From the NCBI GenBank assembly GCA_026415155.1, contig JAOAHQ010000032.1, positions 1 through 64,000 on the forward strand: 64,000 nt of DNA, read 5' to 3'. A program made the translations under genes and the position numbers. Shown one piece after another: positions 6,589-14,427 of the stretch. Below the pieces are notes generated by a model. That model had not been told where the DNA came from and searched no databases. It worked only from the letters and a program-made list of their open reading frames with translations. This DNA is from Rhodocyclaceae bacterium. Its GTDB lineage: Bacteria; Pseudomonadota; Gammaproteobacteria; Burkholderiales; Rhodocyclaceae. The first letter of the stretch is position 1. Each line of letters starts with the position of its first letter.

Positions 6589-7511
6589 GCCGCCAGCCGG
6601 TAGCCGCCCAGGCCGAAGGTGGCTTCCTTGCCCACATGCAGCCATTGCCCGAGGTGCAGGAAGGGTGCGAACGGGGCAAGATCGCCGCAGAGCGTCCACT
6701 CGCCGACGACGCCGCCGAGATCCATCTTCTTCTGCTGCCGCGAGGAATAGCGCGTCCAGTCCAGCCAGCGGAGTTGCTGGCGGCTCTCGATTGCCTCGGC
6801 ACGGTGCGCGAGGTCGCGAAAATCGAGATCGAGCCGGCCGCTGCCGTGGAATTCGGCAAGTAGCGCAATGCGCCGCACGAGCGCCATCAAGAGCTTTCGC
6901 GCCGTGTGTTCTTCGACGGTCGCGCGCCGGCCATTGGTTTGCAGCCGCAGGGGGGTGTGAAAGCGCAAGGTCGCCGCCTCGCCCAAAGTCGGCGCGGGCG
7001 GGACGGCAGGCGCGTGCGCGAGGAGGCTGCCTTCGGGCCCATCGAGGATCGTCGTTTCAGTCTCTCCTTCATGGACGACGCGCACGAGCTCCGCCGTGCC
7101 CTCACCCTTGCCGACGCCGCGCCGGAAGGCTTTCACATGCGCCCAAAGGATGAGTGGCAGGTGTTCGAGCGCCCGGCCGGCGAGCACGATGTGAAAGGCG
7201 AGCGTTTCGCCCACCGCATAATCGCGCTCGCCCATGACGGGCGGCTCGATCACATAGGGCTTGGGCACCTGCGAGAAGTCTTGCAGGCTGGCGCCTGTTT
7301 CGGGCGGCCGCGTTTCGAAGATCGCCGCGTAGGGGCAAGTCGCCAGGAGCGGACAGCCTTCGCAGGCCGGCTGCTTCGTCATACAGGAAGCCGCGCGCAA
7401 GGCCCCGCCCCAGGCGCCGCGCAGCGTGGAGCCCGCATAGGCCGGCAGATGCACGGGGCGCGTGACCGCGAATTCGAGGCGGTAGCGGGCGAGGGGGAGG
7501 GAGAGATTCAC
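6585..7511 (-). CDS. cas6: CRISPR RNA processing endoribonuclease Cas6
   Basis: This 308-residue RAMP protein has a Cas6-like layout: N-terminal HLPAYAGSTLRGAWGGALR, a cysteine cluster CEGCPLLATCPY, and a C-terminal glycine-rich segment (HLGQWLHVGKEATFGLGGYR). It would cut the array transcript and leave the ATTGAGAC handle. I chose GTG at 7511, which gives a GTGA overlap with the upstream vapC as elsewhere in the locus; a GTG at 7523 is the alternative. An in-frame repeat copy encodes VPPAPTLGEAA near residue 170. Confidence 0.88.
   Translation of the reverse strand: MNLSLPLARYRLEFAVTRPVHLPAYAGSTLRGAWGGALRAASCMTKQPACEGCPLLATCPYAAIFETRPPETGASLQDFSQVPKPYVIEPPVMGERDYAVGETLAFHIVLAGRALEHLPLILWAHVKAFRRGVGKGEGTAELVRVVHEGETETTILDGPEGSLLAHAPAVPPAPTLGEAATLRFHTPLRLQTNGRRATVEEHTARKLLMALVRRIALLAEFHGSGRLDLDFRDLAHRAEAIESRQQLRWLDWTRYSSRQQKKMDLGGVVGEWTLCGDLAPFAPFLHLGQWLHVGKEATFGLGGYRLAA
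6986..7008 (+). repeat. Dispersed GTCGGCGC repeat copy inside cas6
   Basis: AAAGTCGGCGCGGGC-GG-GACGGC differs from the consensus at one base. The host gene, antisense to the element, reads VPPAPTLG. Confidence 0.7.
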
Positions 7512-7903
7512 GGGCGGATGCACTCGATGGTGAGGCCCAAAGGGTGGGCGAGTTCGAGCCAGGGGCGGTCGGCGGTGACGACGGTTGCATCATGTAGCCG
7601 GGCGAGTGCAAGACACGCCCGGTCACCGAGCGACAGGCCTAGATGTCGAGTCAGCGGACGTAAAAGTCCCGTCTCGGTGGCCTGCGCAACATCGAAGGGA
7701 ATGCATTCGGCGCCGATGTGCGCGATGACCTGGCGTAAGGCTGCGGCAGGACGGTTCGCATCCGCAAGCTTGGCGACGATCTCGGCCGCATTGACGCTGG
7801 AGAGCAGGCATTGGCCCGTTGCCATCAATGCGTGCACGCGCTCGCTGCCCGGCTCCTTGAGAATCCACGCCAGCACGGCCGAAGCGTCGAGCACATAGCT
7901 CAC
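7508..7903 (-). CDS. vapC: PIN-domain toxin VapC (module 3)
   Basis: This 131-residue PIN protein begins MSYVLDASAVLAWILKEPGS. It is clearly related to the module 2 toxin (shared LRPLTRxxGLSLGDRACLAL and VxTADRPxLELAxPL). Active-site candidates are D6, E in NAAEIVAK, D in LGDRACLAL and D in VTADRP. It overlaps the vapB stop by ATGA and its own stop overlaps cas6. Confidence 0.9.
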   Translation of the reverse strand: MSYVLDASAVLAWILKEPGSERVHALMATGQCLLSSVNAAEIVAKLADANRPAAALRQVIAHIGAECIPFDVAQATETGLLRPLTRHLGLSLGDRACLALARLHDATVVTADRPWLELAHPLGLTIECIRP

Positions 7904-8157
7904 GCCGGGCTCTCCCGGGATGCCTCGGTGCGCCGCTCGGCGATCAGCTCATCGGCCAGCGAGCCACCCTGGTAATCGGCCATGAGCTGGTCGAAAAAGC
8001 GCCGCGCCTGCTCGAGCTGCAGTCTGCGTGACGTGAGCACGATCTGTCCATCGACTTCCGTCCAGATCACCTCATCACCTGCCTTGACGCCAAGCTTTTC
8101 GCGGAATTGCTTCGGGACGACCACACGGCCGCCTTGTGACATTATCGCAGTGTTCAT
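7900..8157 (-). CDS. vapB: Antitoxin VapB, AbrB/MazE type (module 3)
   Basis: This 85-residue protein begins MNTAIMSQGGRVVVPKQFRE, a SpoVT-AbrB domain. Its tail, LADELIAERRTEASRE, matches the module 2 tail (VDELIAERRAEAARE), so modules 2 and 3 are paralogous. ATG at 8157 was chosen because the AbrB fold starts there and a promoter lies 31 bp upstream. Confidence 0.88.
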   Translation of the reverse strand: MNTAIMSQGGRVVVPKQFREKLGVKAGDEVIWTEVDGQIVLTSRRLQLEQARRFFDQLMADYQGGSLADELIAERRTEASRESPA

Positions 8158-8187
8158 GACATTTCTTCCAAAAAATGGCATAAATTG

Positions 8188-8216
8188 ATTGTAGTGACCG
8201 ACCAGGACGCGCGCAA
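8188..8216 (-). promoter_or_regulatory. Candidate promoter of vapBC module 3 and cas6
   Basis: On the minus strand TTGCGC, 17 bases, TACAAT. It lies in the 228-bp gap between csm5 and vapB, a gap in which I see no gene. A promoter here would uncouple vapBC3-cas6 from the csm operon. Confidence 0.5.
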
Positions 8217-8385
8217 GGTGGAACCGTTGGAGCGGCGTAACCACCGCAAAATCGCGACGGTAGCGGGCGCAGGGGAACTGGGCTTCAAGTCACCCCTTGC
8301 AACCCGACAGGCTTATGCCATCCGGAAGGCAACATGAGCCGCAAATCAGTGTCCAGAAAATTGAGGGCGGTACAAGCATCGAGCA

Positions 8386-9600
8386 TTACTTCAGCTGAAC
8401 GAATACCCAGCCAAAAGGCCACATGCCGCCGCTGGCCTTGGGTTCATTGGCGGCAAGCCAGAGGGTGGTTGCTTCGCTGGCCCAGTCGGGCGGGTTGTCC
8501 TTGCCTTTCAAGATCTTGATCTTGCGCGGCGCATCGATGGTGACGCTTTCCGCGCCGGAGTGCCGCCCGATGCGTAGCAAAAAACCGCGGCCTTCGGCAA
8601 TCGCCTTGCCCCAAAGGCCTGAGGGTGAGAGGCGGTTTCTGGCGTTTTGCGCCCAAGCTGAGCTCACGTATTGATTGGCTTCGAGCAAGGCGAGCTCCTG
8701 CTCGAAGCGAGCGAAGTAAAAACGGTGACAGGCGCTGGCCAAGGTTGCGAAATCAAACTGGCGCTTAGGCGTCTTCTCCCCTCGATTGGCTTTTTGTTCG
8801 ATGACGAGTTGCGTGACAAAGGCCCTCGGCTGACTGGCAGGCACGCATTCGACGAGCGTTTCGATGCTGCCGCGGGCATCGAATTGGTTGGGGCGCTTCT
8901 TGCGATTGGCTTGAAAGAGAATGGTACGAGCCTGCCGCTCGCGCTGGATTTCTTCGCCTTGGGCATTCTTCGCTTTGTAGCTGCCGGGGACAAAGTGAGC
9001 ATCGGCGATCTTGATGAGCCGCATGGGATCGGTCTCGAAGCTGCCCTCCAGTAGATCGGCTTCCATCTCATTGGCGAAACGGCTCGCCTCGCGATGATTG
9101 GCCGGGTTGGCCAATGGGAAGCCTTTGTTACTTTGCGCCCGCAGCCATTCGAGCAACGCCGTGCGCATCGCACCTTTGAGGCTCGATCCAGGCAGAATCG
9201 GCAATTGGCTGATCGGATCGAAGGCGGTGCGGGCGATTTCGAGCTTGTTGAGCACCTGCTTGCCGCCGCCTTCGCGCTGCGCAACCTGCCCGATACGGCT
9301 GGCGTAAAAATCCGCTGCGGCCTCAGCTAGCGGCACCTGGTGGCTAGAGAGCTCCATCGCCAGCTCGCGGTGGCGGAAAAAGAAGCGCTGCAGAGCGAGC
9401 AAAGGCTGCGGCTTATCGAGTAGGCGCAGCAATTCCTCGCGTGCGCTTGCTTCTAGCTTTGTGATGAGCCGCACCGGATCGAAGGCATAGAGCGATTTAT
9501 TTTCGATGACGTAATTCGTCGGCTCGTAATCCTCGCCACAGCCGATATGCACCGGCGAGAGGGTGGAGATGACGAGATCGAAGGTTTCGAGAAACTTCAT
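8386..9600 (-). CDS. csm5: Type III-A effector subunit Csm5
   Basis: This 404-residue RAMP protein begins MKFLETFDLVISTLSPVHIG. The glycine-rich PILPGSSLKGAMRTALLEWL is the typical RAMP loop. Csm5 caps the crRNA 3' end in the Csm complex. ATG at 9600 overlaps the csm4 stop (ATGA), so I prefer it over the GTG six bases upstream. It ends the csm operon; downstream follows a 228-bp gap before vapBC module 3. Confidence 0.92.
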   Translation of the reverse strand: MKFLETFDLVISTLSPVHIGCGEDYEPTNYVIENKSLYAFDPVRLITKLEASAREELLRLLDKPQPLLALQRFFFRHRELAMELSSHQVPLAEAAADFYASRIGQVAQREGGGKQVLNKLEIARTAFDPISQLPILPGSSLKGAMRTALLEWLRAQSNKGFPLANPANHREASRFANEMEADLLEGSFETDPMRLIKIADAHFVPGSYKAKNAQGEEIQRERQARTILFQANRKKRPNQFDARGSIETLVECVPASQPRAFVTQLVIEQKANRGEKTPKRQFDFATLASACHRFYFARFEQELALLEANQYVSSAWAQNARNRLSPSGLWGKAIAEGRGFLLRIGRHSGAESVTIDAPRKIKILKGKDNPPDWASEATTLWLAANEPKASGGMWPFGWVFVQLK

Positions 9601-10553
9601 GCCCACTCCTCTGGCAGACGGATCGGCAGCGCCGGGGCATAGCCTTGATGCACGGTTCCAGATAGCACCTTCGAGAGACGCTTCTCGCCGCCAAGCCCTT
9701 GGCCGATGTAGCCGCGTGCGAAATCTTCATCGGGCGGCGCTGCAAACACGGCGCCGGCGGCGGCAAGCAATAGCGGCGTCTTGAAGGCGTTGCCTAGGCG
9801 CGCGGCGTAATCGCCATGCCGGCCGTAGCGTGTGAAGGGTTTGTAAAAGCTCTTCGCCGCATCAAAACCACAGCCCTGCGGCGCACAGGGGGCCAAGGCA
9901 AGCCAGGCGTTCGCCTCAGGCTGCCCAGCAAGCGGCGAAGGAGAGAGCGCTTCCACGGCGAACTTGCCGAGGCCCACGTTGGCGTCTTTGCCAAAGCCCA
10001 TCGCACCCAAGGCAACGAAAGCTTGATGCAGCTCATCGCGCGTCAAGCGTGTTTCGTCCAGCCGCAGATGCACCTCGAGCTGCGCCCCATCGCCATACCA
10101 GCGCTGGCGCACGCTGTAAGGCGAAAACCCTTCCCCTTCGGCGGTGCAAAGCGTCAAGCGGTTGAGGCTGTTTCTCGGCTGCATGCGAGCGCATGGATCG
10201 GCGCTGGCGGGACGGCGCTCTTTGGCGAGCCGCTGCCATTCCGGCAATGGCTGAGGCAAGAGCTCATGCGCGACCCAGGCGACCTTTTTGAGCGCCTTGC
10301 GCGCCTTGGGATCATCGCTCGCCCCTTGCCAGAAACGCGCCGGCAGATGAGGGAGTGGCACGAAGCCGGCGGGAAAGGCATCCGAGACGACGAGGAATGG
10401 ACGGTCTTCCAGATAGCCGGCAAGGAGTGCCCTGAGCCGCGCTTCGCCCCAGCCATGGCGGATCGCCCAGCAGAGCTGGCCGAAGAGGGTATCGCCGATG
10501 AGCGGCGTGGCAAAGGCCGTCAGCGGCTTGAGTCTCAGCGTCAGGGCGATCAT
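9597..10553 (-). CDS. csm4: Type III-A effector subunit Csm4
   Basis: This 318-residue RAMP protein (Cas5-like) begins MIALTLRLKPLTAFATPLIG and has the GFGKDANVGLGKF glycine-rich loop. It binds the crRNA 5' handle and contacts Cas10. The start overlaps the csm3 stop (ATGA). An in-frame copy of the dispersed repeat encodes ERRPASADPCAR around residues 112-123. Confidence 0.92.
   Translation of the reverse strand: MIALTLRLKPLTAFATPLIGDTLFGQLCWAIRHGWGEARLRALLAGYLEDRPFLVVSDAFPAGFVPLPHLPARFWQGASDDPKARKALKKVAWVAHELLPQPLPEWQRLAKERRPASADPCARMQPRNSLNRLTLCTAEGEGFSPYSVRQRWYGDGAQLEVHLRLDETRLTRDELHQAFVALGAMGFGKDANVGLGKFAVEALSPSPLAGQPEANAWLALAPCAPQGCGFDAAKSFYKPFTRYGRHGDYAARLGNAFKTPLLLAAAGAVFAAPPDEDFARGYIGQGLGGEKRLSKVLSGTVHQGYAPALPIRLPEEWA
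10198..10216 (+). repeat. Dispersed GTCGGCGC repeat copy inside csm4
   Basis: TCGGCGCTGGC-GG-GACGGC is identical to the consensus from its second core base on. The host gene reads RRPASAD antisense to the element. Confidence 0.72.
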
Positions 10554-11242
10554 GCGGCAAACGGATCGGCTGGCAGCGGGAAGGGCTCGCCATCGCAGGT
10601 CAAATCGACAAACTTGACCTTGCCATAGCCGCGCGAGATCGAGCCGCCCAGCCCATCGAACTCGATGAGCCGCAGTCCTATTTTGACGGTATCGAGCAGA
10701 TCATCGCCATCGAGCTGCTTGATCGAGAGGCGAAATTCGAATTCCGCGCCCGCGGGAACGCGCTCGGTGTTGCGCGGATGCTCGGCCACGCCGCGGATGC
10801 GATCGATGCGGTTTTCGCTCTTCACTTCGGTGAGCGGTTGGTTCGCCTCCTCGAGTGGCCGCGCCCATTCGTCGAGCAGCTCGCAATCCCAGAAGGCGAG
10901 CCGGCTCGGGCCGATCTCTTGCGCCTCCGCTTCGCTCAGCTTATCGCCCCCCGAGACGCCGAAGAGCTTCAAGATCGCCGCGATGTCGGCGCGTTTGCCG
11001 TGGGCCGCGTAATCGGCAAACCCCAAGGGCTCGGGCTTGACCGCGCCAGTCTTCCATTCGAGCAGGCTTCTCATCTTGCCCTTGAGGCTGGAGCCCGGAA
11101 TGTAGGGGCGGCGCGTGTAGGGATGGCGCAGCACCGGGTTGTCGGTGCCGCCGATGTGCATCTCGGCATCACCTGCGCCGATGTGCAGTCCCGTCAAAAG
11201 CCGAATGCGGCCGGAAAGTTGCGCGATCTTCATCAATTGCAT
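10550..11242 (-). CDS. csm3: Type III-A backbone nuclease subunit Csm3
   Basis: This 230-residue Cas7-group RAMP protein has IGGTDNPVLRHPYTRRPYIPGSSLKGKMR. The Asp at residue 34 (GGTDNPV) corresponds to the Csm3 residue that cuts target RNA every 6 nt. I chose ATG at 11242 because AGGGGACAGAAG upstream gives a Shine-Dalgarno; M4 is a possible alternative. It follows csm2 by 13 bp. Confidence 0.95.
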   Translation of the reverse strand: MQLMKIAQLSGRIRLLTGLHIGAGDAEMHIGGTDNPVLRHPYTRRPYIPGSSLKGKMRSLLEWKTGAVKPEPLGFADYAAHGKRADIAAILKLFGVSGGDKLSEAEAQEIGPSRLAFWDCELLDEWARPLEEANQPLTEVKSENRIDRIRGVAEHPRNTERVPAGAEFEFRLSIKQLDGDDLLDTVKIGLRLIEFDGLGGSISRGYGKVKFVDLTCDGEPFPLPADPFAA

Positions 11243-11255
11243 CTTCTGTCCCCTT

Positions 11256-11756
11256 TCATCCCTTGGCGGTCGCCTTGTAAAAGCCCATGAAGGCTTCCAT
11301 GAAGAGCTTGGCCTGCTCGAGCGTCTTGGCATCCCGGATGGCGTCGATGACGTGGCAAAACAGCGTCTCGAAATTCTCATCGACATGCCCGCGCCCTTTG
11401 GCATAGGTCACTTTCGCCTTGAGCATCTTGACGAGCGGCACGAGTTCTGCATAGCGGTGCGCCCGTTCTTCTGCATTGCCTGAGCCGTTGATCTTCTCGT
11501 TCCACAAAATGAGCTCGTCGTAGAAACGGCGCAATTGCGTGCTCTTGTTTTGCTCGCGCTTGCCAGCGCCGGCAATGGCTTGGGCCGTCTGCTGCGCGAT
11601 GTCGGCATAGAGGAGCGGATCGATCTCCTCGCCGAAACGGATGCGGCTCGTGTCGATCGTGGACTGGGACGATCGTTGATCGCGCTCCCGACCGGCGGGG
11701 CGACCGGCATGCTGCGGTGGCTGTCTTTGACTTTGATATTGCGGCGTCGGGCTCAT
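11256..11756 (-). CDS. csm2: Type III-A small subunit Csm2
   Basis: This 166-residue protein has a disordered Q/R/P-rich N-terminus (residues 1-40) followed by a helical domain (FYDELILWNEKI, LVPLVKMLKAKVTYAKGR) typical of Csm2. It forms the inner filament along the crRNA-target duplex. ATG at 11756 overlaps the cas10 stop (ATGA). Confidence 0.92.
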   Translation of the reverse strand: MSPTPQYQSQRQPPQHAGRPAGRERDQRSSQSTIDTSRIRFGEEIDPLLYADIAQQTAQAIAGAGKREQNKSTQLRRFYDELILWNEKINGSGNAEERAHRYAELVPLVKMLKAKVTYAKGRGHVDENFETLFCHVIDAIRDAKTLEQAKLFMEAFMGFYKATAKG

Positions 11757-14272
11757 CCAGTTCTCCTCTCGCGGTGAAGATACAGATGGTTTTCGATGGC
11801 AATGCGCGCGGCAAGCTTGCCCGTGAGCAAATGGTTGCGCAGCGCGCCGGCGATTTCGGTCTGTGCCGTCAGGCGGCGCTCTTTCGGTAGCCGATCGACG
11901 ACGAAGCGTTTGACGCGATAGGCGAGCCATGCCTGCCAGATCGCATCTTCCGGCCTTCTGCTGGCCGCCATTTCGGCGAGCTTAAGCAGCCGATAGACGA
12001 AGCCAGTGGAAAAACCATCGAGCGTGCGCCGCTCGCTGAGCCACTGTTCGAACTCGGCCGTTTTTTCGATCATTGGCCAGGGGGCGATGACGCCGTGGCT
12101 GGTAAGACGGTCGCGGCCGGCGCCCTTGGCCTCATCGAGCCGCGCCTCGGCCTCGCGCGCGAGCTGCCGGATCGGGAAGCCGGGCTTGACGAGCACCAGC
12201 CCCGCGGAAAAGGTGAGCGTCGGATTCTCGGCCTCGAAACGGCGGAATTCTTGCCGCATGCGGCGGGCGAGCGATTGTGTCTGGTGCCACGGCCCGATCA
12301 AGAAGAAGTCATCCCCCCCGGCGAACACCGTGTAGGTGTAAGGAAATTCCTGGCGGCACAGCGCGGGCAGATGGATGGCGAAGAAGGCGTTCATTTGGCG
12401 CGAGAGGCTCGCCATGCGCGCGAAGGTGTGCGGCGCGATGCCGCGCTGGAAGATCGCGCCGAGATGATCGACGTCGCCTTTGAGGACGGCGAGTGCCTCG
12501 ACCCCCTCATCTTGCGAGGCAATGTGGTCGAGCTCGATGGGGGCTGCGTGCTCACCGGTCGGAATGAAGGCGTTGATCTCGCGGCGGGCATAGCCATTGA
12601 AAAGCGGCGCATCAAACTGGGCAGGCAAGGCCATGTCCCAGCAGCGCAGAAGCTCGCTCTTTTGCGCCAGCTCGCCAAAGCGGCCGGCGAGCTCTTCATC
12701 GCGGGCAAAGGCGATGCGGTAGCCGAAATAATCGAGCTTAAGAGGCGTCACGAGCCGGGAAGCCCACAGTTCGGCCTCCTGACGGGCGATCAACAGCCGC
12801 GAATAGGCCGGATCGGCCAGGCGTTTGCCGATCGTGATCTGGTCGGCGGCAAGGAGGCTCGCCGGTAGGCCCTCGATCGTCGTTTGCGCCGGCCGGCGGC
12901 CATCGAAGGCGCAGGCCCCTTGCGAGAAATCGCTCTCCAGGATCGGCGAGGCTTCGTTTGCGACGAGCGCAAAGCGCGCGAGCTTGGCGCGCTCGAGCCG
13001 GGCAAACAGCCGCTCGATCAGCGCGGTGAAGTTCTGCGCCGTGAAGTCGGTGCTGGAGGCCGGCAGGCTCACAAGCGTGATGCCCGATTCGCCAAAGGTG
13101 TGCTCGATGAACCAGGCATCGAGCCTCGCCTTGACTTCGGCGATCTTTTCCCGCGCCTGCGGTGTGTTCGCCGCGACGATGAGGAATTTGCCGGCGGCAT
13201 TGACGATCTGGCTCGTAGGTGGCAATGAGAGCGCTTCGAGCACGGCGAGCGCCGCAAGCTCGGAGAGCAAGGAAACCTGGAACGAGCGGCCGCGCAAGAT
13301 GCTCGCGGCCTTCTTTTGCGTCTGCCCGCCCTCGGCGAAGATGAAATCCTGGATGCCGGAAAAGTCGCCCTGGATGAGCAGGAATTTCTCCACATCCCAG
13401 TCGCTCTGCGCCTTGAGCGCCGCCGTCTCGCCAGCGCCGACTTTTCCGTGTGCCTCATGCCAGCGCCAGAGCGCGACGGCAAGTGCCGCGACGGCCTTGC
13501 TGTGATCGTAGAGCGACACATCGGGTTTGGTCTTGCCCGCCGTGGCGCTCGGAATGGCGTGGGTGTAGGCGAGCCAGGCGGCATCGAAGTGATCCAACCA
13601 CAAGGGCAGATTGTCGCGATGGCTGGCCGGGATCCGTTCCAGCGCGGCGATGAAACCTTGCCAGAGCGCGGCATATTCGGCCTGCGCTTGCGGGTTGTCG
13701 TTCGGTTCGATCTCGCGGCGGCGGGCAGGAAAGATCGTCGCCGGCGAGAGCGGAGCAAGCGGCAGGCAAAAGTCAGCACTTTCCGGACGGCGCGGCCCGT
13801 CCGGCGTGATCGCCTCGAAGAGGGAAAGCAGCCGCGCCTGATAGTGGTTCTTGCCGGTGGCCGTGCCTTCCTCGGCCTGGTTGTAACGCTCGAATTCGCT
13901 GCGCTCGAAACCGGAAGCCAGGCGGTCGGCGGTGGCGATGATCCATTGCAGGAAGGTCTCCGGCCTGTGATGACGAGCGGCAGCGTTGATCAGCGAATCA
14001 TCGGCTTCCGGCACGTTCGGCCCGGCGAAGGGCGCCGCCATGATCTGTTCGCGCCGGGGCAGCAAGTGCTCGATGGCCATGAAGCCGGCCGTGGTGTAGG
14101 CGGCATGGATGTGGCTTGGCCGTCCGTCCCAGTGCGGGCAGTCGAGCTGCTTCCAGGTTTCCAGACGTTCCGGGGCGCAGGCAAGCCGGGCGCGCTCGGC
14201 GAATTTGCCCAGGTCGTGCAACAGGCCCGCCAGCGCGACCCGGCAGGAAGCGGCGAGAAGCTCGTCGGACAT
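11753..14272 (-). CDS. cas10: Type III-A large subunit Cas10/Csm1
   Basis: This 839-residue protein keeps both catalytic centres. The HD nuclease motif LLHDLGKF has H19-D20, with ARHHRPETF as its second half. The Palm domain has FAGGDDFF with GGDD near residue 651, the site that makes cyclic oligoadenylate from ATP. Target RNA bound by Csm3 would activate it. The upstream GGGAGGAATC gives a strong ribosome site, and the gene heads the cas operon. Two dispersed-repeat copies are read in frame: KVGAGETA near residue 280 and a degenerate RRPESADF near residue 163. Confidence 0.97.
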   Translation of the reverse strand: MSDELLAASCRVALAGLLHDLGKFAERARLACAPERLETWKQLDCPHWDGRPSHIHAAYTTAGFMAIEHLLPRREQIMAAPFAGPNVPEADDSLINAAARHHRPETFLQWIIATADRLASGFERSEFERYNQAEEGTATGKNHYQARLLSLFEAITPDGPRRPESADFCLPLAPLSPATIFPARRREIEPNDNPQAQAEYAALWQGFIAALERIPASHRDNLPLWLDHFDAAWLAYTHAIPSATAGKTKPDVSLYDHSKAVAALAVALWRWHEAHGKVGAGETAALKAQSDWDVEKFLLIQGDFSGIQDFIFAEGGQTQKKAASILRGRSFQVSLLSELAALAVLEALSLPPTSQIVNAAGKFLIVAANTPQAREKIAEVKARLDAWFIEHTFGESGITLVSLPASSTDFTAQNFTALIERLFARLERAKLARFALVANEASPILESDFSQGACAFDGRRPAQTTIEGLPASLLAADQITIGKRLADPAYSRLLIARQEAELWASRLVTPLKLDYFGYRIAFARDEELAGRFGELAQKSELLRCWDMALPAQFDAPLFNGYARREINAFIPTGEHAAPIELDHIASQDEGVEALAVLKGDVDHLGAIFQRGIAPHTFARMASLSRQMNAFFAIHLPALCRQEFPYTYTVFAGGDDFFLIGPWHQTQSLARRMRQEFRRFEAENPTLTFSAGLVLVKPGFPIRQLAREAEARLDEAKGAGRDRLTSHGVIAPWPMIEKTAEFEQWLSERRTLDGFSTGFVYRLLKLAEMAASRRPEDAIWQAWLAYRVKRFVVDRLPKERRLTAQTEIAGALRNHLLTGKLAARIAIENHLYLHRERRTG
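13422..13445 (-). repeat. Dispersed GTCGGCGC repeat copy inside cas10
   Basis: On the minus strand AAAAGTCGGCGCTGGC-GA-GACGGC, a perfect consensus match. The host gene is in the same orientation as the element and reads KVGAGETA. Confidence 0.78.
13768..13791 (+). repeat. Degenerate dispersed repeat copy inside cas10
   Basis: AAAAGTCAGCACTTTC-CG-GACGGC has four mismatches to the consensus, but the host reads RRPESADF, the same peptide as in cas1 and csm4. That supports common origin. Confidence 0.5.
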
Positions 14273-14325
14273 GATTCCTCCCTTTTTGGGTGCGAATCAT
14301 GCCACAGTCGTTACGGCTTCGTCAT

Positions 14326-14341
14326 GCGGCAAGCTTGCCGC
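14326..14341. repeat. Perfect palindrome GCGGCAAGCTTGCCGC upstream of cas10
   Basis: This 16-bp palindrome lies in the 155-bp gap between cas10 and the DUF58 gene. It shares GGCAAGCTTGCC with the hairpin part of the repeats at 2565 and 3721. It may be a degenerate element copy, an operator, or a terminator stem for the DUF58 gene; no T-run follows. I see nothing else clear in this gap. Confidence 0.55.
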
Positions 14342-14427
14342 CTGCGTCACCGCCGCTGTTGCCTTTCCCCGGTGGCGATCTCGGCGCGCACGGCATTCAT
14401 GTGTCGAACGCTTTGAGCTGCTCGAAC

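Noticed and set aside
12088-12110. CTGGTAAGACGG region in cas10, possible decayed repeat
   Set aside because: About 16 of 23 positions match, within what GC-rich coding sequence may give by chance.
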